Shown: in pieces, positions 29,501 to 40,900 of the stretch
How the letters are laid out: each line of letters opens with the position of its first letter
How positions within the stretch are numbered: position 1 is the stretch's first letter
Source of the DNA: Erythrocercus mccallii
Lineage: Eukaryota > Chordata > Aves > Passeriformes > Dicruridae
Assembly (NCBI GenBank): GCA_013397435.1
Contig: VZRG01001522.1
Span: 115,929 to 179,928, forward strand
DNA: 64,000 nucleotides
Reading direction: 5' to 3'
The notes under the pieces: model-generated
Database searches by the model: none
Told to the model about the DNA's origin: nothing
Seen by the model: the letters and a program-made list of their open reading frames with translations, nothing else
Translations under genes and position numbers: made by a program

Positions 29501-30732
29501 TTTTTTCTCATGTGCATGGCATAATCCTTCGAGAATGTGTTTGTGTGCACATCTCCCTCTAAGTGCCATGTCTCTAGCACTCAGCCAAAAGACTTCAACT
29601 GGGGATGTGCAGAAAAGGGTGGACTCCTGATTTTTGCAAATTTGTCTTACAGCTCTGCAGAGCAGGTGACAGTGCATTTTATAAATCGGGATGGAGAACG
29701 ACTTACGACCACAGCCAAAGAAGGGGAGAGTTTGCTGGAAGTGGTAGTCAATCACAACTTGGCCATTGATGGATTTGGTAGGTGTTGCAGCAGGATATGT
29801 ACATGTTGCTGTTAGGGCCAGTGGGTACTTAGGAACTTAGTACTTAGGTACTTAGGAATAGTGCAACGGTACATATGCCACTGTGTTCTGCCAAGACCAT
29901 AAACAAGCTTCCCTTCCCCAGCTGCTTGCTGGATGGCTCACCACGCTGAGATGGTAATGTAACCTCACATGGTCACCACTGGCATTCCAGCAGCCTCTCT
30001 CAGTGCTTTTGGCTGCAAAGAGCTGATGTAAAAATTTGAAAATTGATGGTGGTTCCCCCAGAGAAGAAGCAGGCTGGAAACTACACCTATCTGTTGTGTT
30101 TCCTAACATTCTTTTGACATGCTCAAGATCTGTTAAAGGGTCTTTTCTCACACTGTTCCTAAAGATGATCTCTCTCACCCCGTTATTTTTCCTGATTTGC
30201 TCTCATTCCCTTGTTTCTCCACCAGGTGCCTGTGAAGGGACATTAGCCTGCTCTACCTGTCACCTCATCTTTGACAAAGACACCTTCCAAAAGCTTGATG
30301 CCATCTCAGATGAAGAGCTAGACATGCTGGACTTGGCATATGGGCTCACTGACACGTAAGCCTTCCTGCTGATTGCCGCAGATCCTCAAGCCTCTAAGGC
30401 AGATGCTCACCATGTGGCACTTCCTTCCAAGGGGATGGGGCTCATTCTGTATTATAGTTGTGTCTTGAGAGCTGCTTTCTCTTGAGGCACAGCAGATCTT
30501 TAACAAGAGCTTTAGTGAAGACCCATGCTGAAACAGACATCCCAGTGTGCATGGGGAATTTCTCCCTTTAGTTTGGGAACAGAAGAGCCTCACTTCATGT
30601 TTTCTTCTCAGATCGCGCCTTGGCTGCCAGGTGTGCGTTAAGAAGTCGATGGATGGTGTGACAGTGAGGGTCCCCATGGATGTGTCGGATATGAGGAGGC
30701 AGCTGGAGGTTGGAAAGCAAAGCAAACAGTAA
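26404..30732 (+). CDS. FDX1-like: adrenodoxin-like mitochondrial [2Fe-2S] ferredoxin, complete
   Basis: Adrenodoxin-type ferredoxins carry electrons from ferredoxin reductase to mitochondrial cytochromes P450 and other matrix acceptors. Four exons (26404-26579, 29653-29777, 30226-30355, 30612-30732) join with exact phases into 183 residues; human FDX1 has 184. Residues 1-45 form a basic presequence rich in Arg and Leu, with no acidic residue in the first 30. RGF|SS at 43-47 is a good R-3 processing motif. The cluster ligands are Cys103, Cys109, Cys112 and Cys149, with spacing C-x5-C-x2-C-x36-C. The acidic partner-binding helix (LDAISDEELDMLDLAYGLT, 125-143) keeps the Asp and Glu residues used to dock reductase and P450, and His113 follows the third Cys. 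It belongs with FDX1, not FDX2, by GFGACEGTLACSTCHLIF and MLDLAYGLT. It is clearly divergent from vertebrate FDX1 (for example NHNLAIDG, VPMDVSDMRRQL), so I read it as an FDX1 paralogue. It is convergent with the RhoGAP gene downstream. Confidence 0.92.
26580..29652 (+). other. FDX1-like intron 1 (3.1 kb)
   Basis: No exon or clear mobile element is visible. It includes a T/G-rich patch at about 27520-27565 and AT-rich stretches at 27580-27660. The open frame that runs from 29537 into exon 2 is intron read-through. Confidence 0.75.
29653..29777 (+). CDS. FDX1-like: FDX1-like exon 2
   Basis: It encodes SAEQVTVHFINRDGERLTTT through NHNLAIDGF, the N-terminal beta-grasp strands. The acceptor is GTCTTACAG and the donor GTAGGT. 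Length is 125 nt. Confidence 0.95.
29822..29858. repeat. short TACTTAGG-type tandem repeat
   Basis: Four near-copies of TACTTAGG or ACTTAG-type units lie about 45 bp after the exon 2 donor. Confidence 0.7.
30226..30355 (+). CDS. FDX1-like: FDX1-like exon 3, cluster-binding loop
   Basis: It encodes ACEGTLACSTCHLIFDKDTF and the docking helix QKLDAISDEELDMLDLAYGL. Three of the four cluster cysteines are here. Acceptor CCACCAG, donor GTAAGC, 130 nt. Confidence 0.97.
30612..30732 (+). CDS. FDX1-like: FDX1-like exon 4 and stop
   Basis: It encodes SRLGCQVCVKKSMDGVTVRV and PMDVSDMRRQLEVGKQSKQ, then TAA at 30730-30732. It holds the fourth cluster Cys (LGCQ) and the C-terminal tail, which differs most from FDX1. 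Confidence 0.96.
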
Positions 30733-31375
30733 CTGGAAACGACTGCTGCACAGCTTACATCCTCATTTAAGCTTGGCAGATTACTTAGCTTTTGGTTGAC
30801 ACTATTGCTTTTTGTGGCTGGCTTGCAGTAGGTCATAAAAGTCTGATTCAGTATAAAAGGCGTGTTTGGCAAATCTCTTATTTAAACAAGGCATCATGCT
30901 TAATAGGGTCTTTGGTACATATTTTAAGTGTTGAAATATTCTGCTGAATGCAACTGGATTAAAGTATATGACTTTATATTTCCCTGGGTGGGTGTCAGTA
31001 AATATCTCTGCTGTATGTGACTTGCTTTCTCCTTTGAAATTTAAGAATTCTGCTATTCTGAGTAACTGCTGAGAATTTTGCAAGGCTTGGCTCTTTAAGT
31101 ATGAAGCAGACTTTTCCAATTTGGGAAGCTTAAGAAGAGATTGCTGTTTGCAAGTCAGTGTACTGACAGGCTTGGTGATGTAGGTGACTTGAGTTTGGTC
31201 AGCAAGAGCATACTGAAGACATTTGTGTGCTGACAGTTTCTGTAAGCAGAAACCATTTCTATGGACTTGAAATGTTTCAGGTCCCTGAATTGTTCTGTGA
31301 TGGGAGCAGCTACATTCTCTAAATGTTAAATTTTCTCATTTGCCCACATGTCAAATAAAATTCTAATAATAAGCC
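30733..31375 (+). other. FDX1-like: FDX1-like 3' UTR
   Basis: Sequence from the stop to the first poly(A) signal, with no other open structure. The signal AATAAA at 31354-31359 gives a 3' UTR of about 640 nt. Confidence 0.65.
31354..31359 (+). terminator. FDX1-like poly(A) signal
   Basis: A canonical AATAAA is followed by AT-rich sequence and a TGTTGTGG stretch at about 31392. Confidence 0.65.
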
Positions 31376-31457
31376 TTCTAGATCTACAAGCTGTTGTGGT
31401 ACCATGAGCCTGGCTGGAAGAGAATGAGTTGGATGGAAATTTGGTTGGCTGCATTAA

Positions 31458-32031
31458 GCGCAGCACTGCCAGCTGATCAAAGGAGGTGATTGTCCTGCTT
31501 TACTCAGCACTGCTGGGCCTCACCTGGAATACTGCACATAGTTTTGGGCACTGAATACAAAAAAACATTATTATGTCTAGAGAGGGTCCAGAGCAGGACT
31601 GTGAGGATGATGAAAGGTTTGGAGGGGAGGCCTTATGAGGAGTGGCTGAAGTCACTTGGTTTGCTCAGGCTGAAGACCGAGGTCAGACCTCACTGTGGTC
31701 CTCAACATATTCACAAGGGGAAGCAGAGGGGCAGGTACCAATCTCTTCACTCTCACGACCAGTGATAGGACTCGAGAAAATGGCATGAAGCTGAGTCAGA
31801 GGAGGTTTAGGTTCGATCTCAGGAAAAGGTTCTTCACCCAGAGGGTGGCTGGGCACTGGAACAGACTCCCACGGCAGCAGCACCCAGCCTGAGTTAAGAA
31901 TCGTTTGGACAATACTCCTGGGCACATTACGGGATTCTTGGGGTGTCCTGCACAGGGCCTGGAATTGGACTCGATGACCCTGAAGGATCCCTTCCAGCTC
32001 AGGGTATTCTGTGATTCTGCAATTCTGTGAT
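31458..32031 (+). mobile_element. CR1 LINE 3' fragment
   Basis: It begins GATCAAAGGAGGTGATTGTC and includes the ORF2 C-terminal-like stretch LERVQSRTVRMMKGLEGRPY. It ends with CCCTTCCAGCTCAGGGTATT and an ATTCTGTGATTCTGCAATTC tail. It is the longest CR1 in the window and lies just downstream of the ferredoxin 3' end. Confidence 0.95.
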
Positions 32032-32047
32032 TTATGAAATTTCAGTG

Positions 32048-32240
32048 TGACCTTGGGGCCTAGGCCGCGGGGGCTGCTGTGGCGGCGCTGTGGCGCCAGG
32101 GGGCGCTCGGGGGCGGCGGCGGCTGCCAGGATGATGCTGAGGAGGAGCAGGCCGCAGTTGCAGCGGGGCCGCTGCTCCGTGCCCGTTCCTTCTCCTTCCT
32201 CTCGCACTGACCGGTGCCTGGGCCTCTCTCGGGAACCCAC
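32048..32240. other. GC-rich, CpG-rich block
   Basis: About 190 bp with many CpGs, including GGCGGCGCTG, GCGCCAGGGGGCGCTCGG and GGCGGCGGCGGCTGCC. Open frames cross it on both strands but none is recognisable. It sits between the two convergent genes and directly after a CR1 tail. It could be an insulator, a promoter of a non-coding RNA, or a GC-rich repeat remnant. Confidence 0.6.
32096..32106 (+). promoter_or_regulatory. CTCF-like core motif
   Basis: CCAGGGGGCGC, in the wider GGCGCCAGGGGGCGCTCGG, matches the well-known CTCF core (CCASYAGRKGGC type). Occupancy is not shown by sequence. Confidence 0.45.
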
Positions 32241-34240
32241 AGTTGCCATCTGTGTCTGATGCTCTCTCTGCACCTCCATGCCTTCCCACTGCTGACACCA
32301 GCCCTGGCATGCCTGGTGTGTCTTGGTGTCCCTGTGGGTACAGGTGATGGGTGGTACTCTGCGAATCTTCTCAATAGGCTTTGTCTTCTTCTCTGATCCT
32401 TCATGCTAAAATCGCTATAAATGTTTATCCATGTCAGAATTTTATTCTTAGCCGAAGGGTACCTGAAGGAAGAACTTCCTGGTATGGGCCAGAACCATGT
32501 GCTGTGGGAGGTGATGGCAGCAGGGTGGATTTTTGCAGGATCCCAGCCCTCTTTGGGGACCACGGATGTGGTGATGTACTAAGGATTCAGGCTTGTGACA
32601 GGGTAGCCCTTTGCTTTGTCATATATCAGAAAAGCCTTCCAGGCTGTGCCTGTTTCTCCCAAACCTCCTCCAACTTGTCCCAGGTTTACTGTAAAAAAAG
32701 CAAGGAGAATAAATATGGATTAAATGCAAGCAGTTAAGCCATCACCTTCAGTAGCACTTCAAGTCTCTCCCCCTCCTGATGCCACCACTTGCAAAGCCAA
32801 GGTGATCTGGAGCTTTGCAGTCCCACTCCTCAGTCCTCACCTTGTTGTGAGCTTGAAGCTGGACCCCAGGCTGCTGCTGGAAGATGTCAGCTCTCTGCAT
32901 ACATCCTGGCAGGATGGCAAGGGAGGGAACAGCTTCTGGCCTGGAAGGGTTCCTCTTCAGTGTGGATGACCTCTGAAGAAAGCATTTTTAGGACAAGCTG
33001 TTAGCATTGAAATGCAGGGAGTCAAAGTAGCCTGTGCTACTCTGGTGGGGCTGTCTGTCCATTGAAGGTGCCACGGGATGATGGAGAAGTCTCCACACAA
33101 AGGAACTGCAAAGGATGAGGGACAGTATGTCTTGGAAGACTGGCTTTCCTGACAGTTGAAACATTAGAAACAGAACTAGAAACTTTAAAGTAAACTGCAG
33201 CTGCCTCAGGCACTTCCATCACTTTTCTGTCAGCCTGCAGGATAAGGAAAGAAATCATATATCCTGAGGAGAAATAAGATGAGGCTGAACTGCATGAGTC
33301 ATTTCTCTTCAAGGCAGATGAGCTGGACTTGTTTGGCCTTGGTCTGAACTGGATGCAGGCCCTGAAGGCTCCTCGCTTCCTGGATGGTGACTATGTAACA
33401 CAACTTCCCAAGAGCCTGCATCCGGTGGGGCACTGAGTTTTCAGTATGTGACAGACCAGCATGGTCTAAATGATCTGAAAAAGGGCAGAGAAAGAAGGGA
33501 AACCTGTTTGCATCTCAAGGCTATACATTAAGGGAAAGTGTGGCCTTTCTGGGGCAGAAAGCCAACCAAATGTCTGTGTATTTGTTATTTCTTGTTATGA
33601 GCAAGCTGGGGGCTGTGGAACATTTTCAAGATTGGTCTCTGAGTTGCATCATTGTCTGGCTCATGGAAAAGGAGGGCTGCAAATTTACAAGCCCAGAACT
33701 CTGGTTTGTGTTACATTTTGCAGGATTTTTAGTTTAAAGAAAAATATCGTAACACAGAGCTGGGTTAGAGCAGCTACCCAGGGAATGGTGCCCACATTGG
33801 GCAGCCTAGATGAGGCAAGGAAAACTGTGTGGTTTTCCCTGCCTCTCTCAGTATTTCCCTAAATTAATCTCTTTCTAAGTTTCTTGTGATCCTTTTAGGT
33901 GATACAAATGGTGTCTTACTCTGCATTTGGTTCAGGTCCCTTTGTTCGACCTGAGCCCAGCCACTCAGTTTACAATCTGTTAGTATGTTTAGAATACAGA
34001 ATCATCTCTCTTCCAAGAATAGGTAGATTCTTCTTATAATATTTAGTGCTGTTTCACCTTCATGAAAAGACAGGAGTGATGCCTAGACTGCTGTGCTGGC
34101 AGAAGGCTTCTTGCCAGTGTGGCCAGCCTGGCAGACCTGGGCTGGGAGGTGTGTTTCACAGCAGTGGTGCAAAGGCCACCACCCTGACACGGGGGAGAGG
34201 AGAGCAAGAGCAAGGGAACAAAAGGTGACAACACCGCAAC
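32241..34240. other. intergenic region between convergent genes
   Basis: About 2 kb with no recognisable exon, RNA gene or clear mobile element. Open frames are short and overlapping. Confidence 0.65.
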
Positions 34241-34257
34241 AATAACTTTGTGTGTCT

Positions 34258-34263
34258 TTTATT
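34258..34263 (-). terminator. ARHGAP20-like poly(A) signal
   Basis: TTTATT on the plus strand is AATAAA on the minus strand. It lies about 2 kb after the stop codon and is followed on the minus strand by GTTATTGTTGCGGTGTTG, a good GU-rich downstream element. Confidence 0.65.
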
Positions 34264-36199
34264 AAAACAGTTACAACTGTAGCTCTGGAAAAAAAGACTG
34301 GATGCCTTGTTACTGTTCACATGTGAGGAAAATTATGTTGGTGGTGGAGTTATGATTATATACACCTTTCATTATACAAGGGCCTCAAAGGAGATCTGAT
34401 ACAGAGAGTGCCACATCTGAGAGTTAAACACCCTTCACCTAAGAAAACAAACTGTATACACCTTGGAAAGCGGGCTCTGGGCTTCCCTGTTTCCCTTGCC
34501 CTAGTATTTGATTATCTGACTTGGAGTGCTGGGCCAGGTTCCTGTCACTGACCCTCAAAGGTACCGGGCAGATGAGTGGAGGGATCTGACACTAGATAAT
34601 TTTACAGAGGTGGCTTTCCCCTCTGTGCAAGGACTGAACCATGGCAGCTGTCATGCCGCTCCCACTCTGGATATTTGCAGACACACAGCAAATACTTGCA
34701 GAGATACTTATTCCAAAAGCACAGCCTTTCAGTCATTAGGATTCATGTATTTCTCTTTTCCTTCACCCATTCATTGTTCACTGAGTAAAAGGATTGTCTC
34801 TGTGACAGATGCCACCATAGAAAATTCTCAGGTAACTTTCAAATGAACCATCCCAAACCTTTTAACCTTTGAGACTTTCCCCACTGTTTTCTTAAAACAA
34901 CCTGTCAAACAACAAATTAATGTGGTGCTCTCAGTGTCTTTTTAGAGCTCAGCTGGCAGGGTCAGCACCCTCTAACAAGTCCCATTACATCTGTGGCACT
35001 TCTGAGCATGGCTTTGAGGGATGCTTCAGGAGTCCACGGGCTGCATCTCTTTGGTGGTCCTTACCAGCAGCCCGCTTAGCACATACCTGCCTGGAATTCC
35101 CTAGACTTAATTCTGCTGGAGCACACAGGGCCACATGCTCAGCTGAGTGCAAACTTGGTGTTTCTCTGAGCCAGCATCGGTGATGAAGCCTGCACAGTTT
35201 CAGTGTATGGACTGATAACTCTGTGGCCAGATGTGGCTGCTTCAGTATCTATGCAACAACATTTCTGATATTCCACATCTCCTTGACCTCATGTTAAACC
35301 AAGCCCTGCTCAAGCCCCTCTCAGCATGATTAGGAATTTGGTCAGTTGCCTCACACACACTGCATCTAGAAAGGGGAATCAGCATTAACAGAAGATTGTC
35401 AACTTTCACTAGGACTGAAACTCCTAGCTACTGAGCTGCTCCCAGAGGACACAGAAGAACATTCACAGCCCTTTCAAAGTGACATTACTAAAATCCTTTA
35501 TAGCAACTCTGTCTCTGTCACATGCTAACTTTGGGGAAGGTATGAGAAGAAAGAATTACTGCGTAATGAATTCCAGAAAAAAGCAGTCTTGGGTTTAAAA
35601 TGTTACACATGCTGTCAGTGAATGCTGGACTTTGGACTCTGGGCTCCAGCTGCTGATTTTGGAACACAACCTCAAGCAATAATGGATGTGGGCAGTGAGC
35701 TAGACCAGAGCAGACAACAGATAAGCAGAGTGAAGCAGCAGTGATTTCTGGAATGAAGGTGAAGGATTTTCCTTTGGATGAATGGTTGTGATGAACAGTG
35801 AATAACGGTGGGTTTTGTGCAAGGGTAAAGATTTTTAACTAATTTATATTTAGCTGTCCTTGTTATCATCCACGCACATCAGCAGCTGACTAGAGAAAAT
35901 AAAGCAACGTTTCTATTTTCCTGCTATTAAAAAAAATGGAGTCAGGCCCTGTACAGGTCAGCTAATTCAAGGACAGGGAGAGTCTGGTGGTATTCACTCC
36001 ACTCCACACCCATCCAGAGAAGTGTCTTCCATCAGAAAAGGGCATAAAGAAAACACAAGAACAGTCCCCCCACCTCCCACCAAAATGGGTATTGAACCCC
36101 ATTATTACATACACATTAGTGTCACTTTACCCTTTACACTTGTTGCCCTATGCAGCCCTTCACATCCTGATCATATACTACAGAATATTTTCTGTTGCA

Positions 36200-36217
36200 C
36201 ATACACACACACACAAA
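36200..36217. repeat. (CA)n microsatellite
   Basis: A short CA run follows CACATA, in the 3' UTR of the RhoGAP gene. Confidence 0.8.
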
Positions 36218-36242
36218 ATTTAGTTCTTCCACATCCATTGCC

Positions 36243-37981
36243 TTAGACAAATGTCTCTTCTGCAAGCACTGCTGTGTCATGCTCCTGTGCAGCCACCTCT
36301 GCCAGAGGCTGGCTCCTGAGCCACTCCACCCTGCTCCGGAGGAGTTCCTTCTCCACCGCTTCCACCTCTGCTGTGGGGCAGAGCTCAGTTTCACCATGCT
36401 TGAAATAGTCCCTGATGGTGTTTCGGATGGAGTCAGGGAGGATGATGCGGATGGTGTGTCTGAACGTGTCAAAGCCCTTGCTCTGTGTTGGCGCCTGCGC
36501 CATTTCCACTGGTTGTCTCTCCTGCTCCTCTGGAGCAGAGGCACTTTGGGGGCTCTCTCTGTGCTTGGCCTGCAGGGGTGGGACCATTGGTTCACGGTGG
36601 CGGCGCCTGGAGATGGACTGTAGGACAAGGGGGGTGTTCTGCCCATAGAAGACTGTCTGGGGGATGTGGACTCTCACAGTCTGCAAGCTCTTGGACAGGC
36701 TCTGCTCACTGCTGCTGCTGGGTGAGTCTCTGCTGCTGGTGTTTGTCACAGATCTCTCCTCTTCTCCCACTTGAGACCCCCAAGAACTTTCTTTATTTGG
36801 AGCCACATAAAAAGTTATCTTGGTGTGCTTCAGGCTTTCCTGGCTCAGAGGGCAGTTATCAATGCCTTTGATTTCTATATTCTTCACTGTCTTCTCCCTG
36901 TGCTGCTGGTGGCTGACTGGTGGAGCTGTCTTGCTGGATGGGCTTGCAGCTGTGTACTCAGGGCTTTGCTCAAACTCTTTGGTATAATCCTGGCTCCTGA
37001 GCCCTGGGCCAGGGTACCCTGAACAACTCATCTGTCTCTCCTCTTCTTCCCAGTCAATGTTAGTGAATGGGCTTCCCATGGCAGCTCGGCTAACACATGG
37101 AAAACTTTTCTGCTCTCCAGAGCAATGACTGCTCTCTCCAGCCTTGGGTTCATCCTCATGAAAACTGTCCAGATTGCACAGATGTAAAGGCACAGGAGAT
37201 GTGAAGGATTTTTGCCACTCTTTTTGGGACCTCTTGGCAGCTGTGGGAGACACAGCATGAAGCCTGGCAGAAGTGCCAAACATGAATGGGAGGGCTGAGA
37301 CATCTGTGGGGCTAATGGCTGATGACTCTGAGCAGTAGGAGAATGCACTGTCTAAGGAGCTGAGTGAGGAGGCAGATGGGGAGGTGGTGGTAGAGGAGAG
37401 GCTGGAGAAGCTGGACCTGTTGGACAGACAGGACTTCTGAAGGCTGAGCTGTTTCACCCTGGAGGTGATCTGAGGTGATTGCCACAAGTTCTGCCTGGCC
37501 TTATTAACCCCAGGGCTTAGGCCTTCATCAATCAGCTTCTGGCTCTCCATCTGCAGCTGCCTGAGCCTGTGGATGTAGTCTGTGTGGCTGCTCATGATGG
37601 TGGCATCACAGCTGGACTGGCGGGCCACAGGCTCGTGGCTCTGTGCGGGCAGCTGGGAGCTGAGGCAGACGCTGGGCTCTGAGGAGCATCGGTCCCTGGC
37701 TGGGCTGAGTGAGTGTATGGAGCCGATGGAACAGAAGGAGCCATCCTCCTCCAGCAGCTCATAGCTGTCTGCACTGGCATTGGTCTGGGCTTTGCTTTGG
37801 TAACAGGCTGTGATCTCACTGAACAAATCCCAGTCTTCCTGGTCCTCATCAAGTAACAAACTGCTGGGTGCTTCAAAAATGGCATCTGATTCAGATTCCA
37901 GGTGATGCTTTGGCCCTTCTGGATCACAAGTGGAAAACTCCAGCTCATCAGAGGAATCACCATGCTGAGCCAAGCCTATGT
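36243..37981 (-). CDS. ARHGAP20-like: ARHGAP20-like last coding exon (C-terminal tail)
   Basis: A single 1739-nt exon encodes 578 residues of Ser-, Gln- and Pro-rich tail, ending EETFV and TAA at 36245-36243. Segments related to ARHGAP20 include SSCDATIMSSHTDYIHRLRQ, LQMESQKLIDEGLSPGVNKA and SSFSSLSSTTTSPSASSLSS. The open frame could extend five codons upstream, but the acceptor CTGCCCCAG and the phase fix the exon start at 37981. Confidence 0.95.
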
Positions 37982-40900
37982 CTGGGGCAGAGGACACAAA
38001 TTAATTTGTTGCCATATATATAATACCTCACAACCAAAACAGGGATACTATATCAAGCCCATGGAGAAACAAAGATGATCCATTATTCTCACAGGAAATA
38101 ATAAAAAAATTGTGGCTTGATGACCAGTTTTCACCACAGTCCTGTATTCATCGGATAGTTAACAGAGACAACTCCATCTCTTTCCATACAAACCATGTGA
38201 TTTAGCTTTACAGAACTAACCTGGAAAATAAAAATACTGCTGCAACATGGCAGTGCTAAGGCTACACTAAATTCTTACAATGGGTAGAGTAGGTTTAACA
38301 ACAGCTGCAGAAGAAGACAACCATCCCTGGGGACACATTGGAGTTTCTGCAACTCAGCCCTCTGCTTTCTGCTTTGCTATCTCTTCCTGCTTATGTTTGA
38401 TAGGCAAAGAGAAAACCAAACCCAACTGGTTTTCAGTGCTGTTCCTTAGAAGAAACATGAAGATAAAGCACACTCTTTTGTCTGAGGACTTTACCTATTA
38501 AAAGATTTTAAATATTTCTGGAAGATTTACTACCACCAACTTACCCAGAGATTCTGCTGAGTTTTTTGACTTCTTTTTGTCAGGTCTTTGGAACAAGGAA
38601 GCAATATCACCCCCAAAAATCTCTCCTGAGTTTTCAATCAGAAACTGCACTAACAAGGCCACCTGGCAAAGACAGGAATACACAGATTCAGTTTCATGAA
38701 AACAGAGCAAGTAAAATCATACCCAGATTGCTCCCATTTTTTTTACAAAGATGTGATTTCCTCAAGAAGCTGTTAATGATGTGGCAGTGCATCAATATGA
38801 ACACCTGAGGCAAGAATGTGAATCATATGAACTGGTACTGTGAGCCAGGTGTCGCACATTCTACAGTTTTCCTCACTATTGTTTACACCTCATAAGCTAC
38901 AAGCAAGCATTCCTCCTTTCTGGTGCACTGTTGTGCTCATTGCTTACTTTGTCCCAGATGAGATGCCCAACTTCAGCTGCTCCAATTTTCTTGTTCTTGC
39001 TTGACCATATAGGAAGTCATTCTGGTGAAGCAATCACTGCTTCCCTTTTCACCCTGGACAGTTTGAGGAGCTAAACCTCTCCCAGCATAGGCACAGCTGC
39101 ACAGAGGAAAGGATGGGACCTGGATGCCACTCAGCCAACACAGCCACTGGCCCTATGCCTTCCTTTAGACTACAAAAGGCAGTGCCCATAAAAAGCAGTG
39201 AAAGGGAACACGGAGGTGAGGCCAAGCCCATGGAAGATTACCTTCTTTGTAGACCGGCTCTCCTCTTCAGGCCCAGTGGGACTCGGTAGCCACAGCATAT
39301 TGGGTGCTATGCAAAGAGCCAGGTTAAAGGCATTCATCTGATTCACTCCAGAATTCTGCTCAATATGATGGAGGACTCCAAAGAGGTGTCTGAGTAAGAT
39401 GAGGTTGGCCTCTGGAAGCTGGTTGACGAGACTATTCAGGGAGTGGGAAAAAAGGAAAACAGTGCTGTTCACAAACATCTGCTCTTTGAATGCCAGAAGT
39501 TGCGTCTCAAAGCTTTTTCGCCCTCCTGTCCCTTTGTACCCAGCCTGAGGCATCCACATTTGATAATGAGGTGAATCTGTGTCACTCCTCTCCACCAACT
39601 CGTGTGAGAGCCATAACTCTGCATCCAAATTGCCCACCTGCTCTGGTCACAGAGCTGGAGGGACAAGGGACTTGGGTTTAGAGCATGTGGGAGGGAGGCC
39701 CACAATACCTTGACTAAACAGGGACTGCCCAGAGCAGACAGGAGACAGCTGCAGGCCAGCAGCACACCAGACCATGCCACTGCTGTCATGTACTATGGAG
39801 AATATGGATAAAGAAGGCCCAGGCTAAATGATAAGGTTCAAAAACTGAGCTGAGCCATGGCTGATGGCTGAATAAACAGGATATCCAACATGAGGCTGTT
39901 AAACTGCTTATGCTAAGGGCAGCAGTTTCAAGGCAGTAAAGCCATTTTCAAGGTCCATATCTCCACCTTGACAGGGCTGTTTCTTCTAACAGCCAATATG
40001 ATGATCAGTCTCGTTTTGTGCACATAAGAATAAAGTTACTGTCATTAAAGATCTAATTCTGCTACCAGAGGTGCAGTCCTGGTGGCTGAATTATTATGCT
40101 TTTTCAGTTTACTTGTTCTGGTAATTTGAACTAGTCATCAGAAGAGAATTTTTAAATTACGTTTTGGGGTCAGAAATGTGAAGGATGTTCAAAAAAGACC
40201 ACTGAAAAGAAAATTTTCTGATCAGTGACACTGGCAATCAGCAATAGCTCCTCCACTGTGGCCTGGAGCATTTCCAGTAGTCTCCCAGAAAATGAAGGCT
40301 ATTCTTAGGACCATATGATTCCCCCTTTTACACCAGAAGAAACTTTTACAAAGGCTTTTACAAACCTTTTGATAGCTTCAATCTTATGTGCCCGATTTTC
40401 TGTGTCCACAGCTTCCATCCACAGTCCGTGCATGTCTGAGGATAGAACACTGTCAGGTATATTTCGGAGAAAATCCTGAATTAAATATATATATGCAGAG
40501 CAGTCTGGTCAGTTTTGAATTCCTGGTTTCAGTTTCACAATGCATATAGTCACTGTTTATTCAATTAAGCACAAGATAAAACAAGACACTACACAAACAT
40601 GTTTATTCTCCCTTCCCATGCCCACTAAGCTGTCTTCCTCAGGCTCTTCTGTGTCAGCACTGCAGGATGAACAGGCAGCCCTCCTGTTCTGCCCCTTCTC
40701 CAAACCAGCAGAGGACTCAGCCCTGAGGCTCTGCACAGATCTCTCTGAAACAATTCTCAGCTAGGAGGATTGCTGGTTTTTCTCAGGAGACTATTCAACA
40801 ACTCAATGTATGTCTTGTGTTGGGAAGTGCTTGAACATCAGGCCAACAAGAAAAAGGGGGATGTTTTTGGATACTTTGGTGCCTAAATTACTCTGACCAT

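Larger units (their letters stand above)
34240..36242 (-). other. ARHGAP20-like: ARHGAP20-like 3' UTR
   Basis: The stretch from the stop codon at 36243 to the poly(A) signal shows no coding structure. It contains a short CA repeat at 36200-36217 on the plus strand. Confidence 0.6.

Noticed and set aside
29537..29815. Open frame reading through the intron into ferredoxin exon 2
   Set aside because: A strong acceptor lies at 29651-29652 and the upstream part has no presequence features; the exon at 26404 fits in phase and content.
31490..31892. Open frames with LERVQSRTVRMMKGLEGRPY-type sequence
   Set aside because: They are decayed CR1 ORF2 C-terminal sequence, not a host gene.
32032..32310. 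Open frames in the GC-rich block after the CR1
   Set aside because: Frames are open on both strands because of GC content, and composition is Arg/Pro/Ala-rich without motifs.
36134..36871. Plus-strand and other-frame open frames overlapping the last RhoGAP exon
   Set aside because: They are shadows of the 578-residue minus-strand frame.
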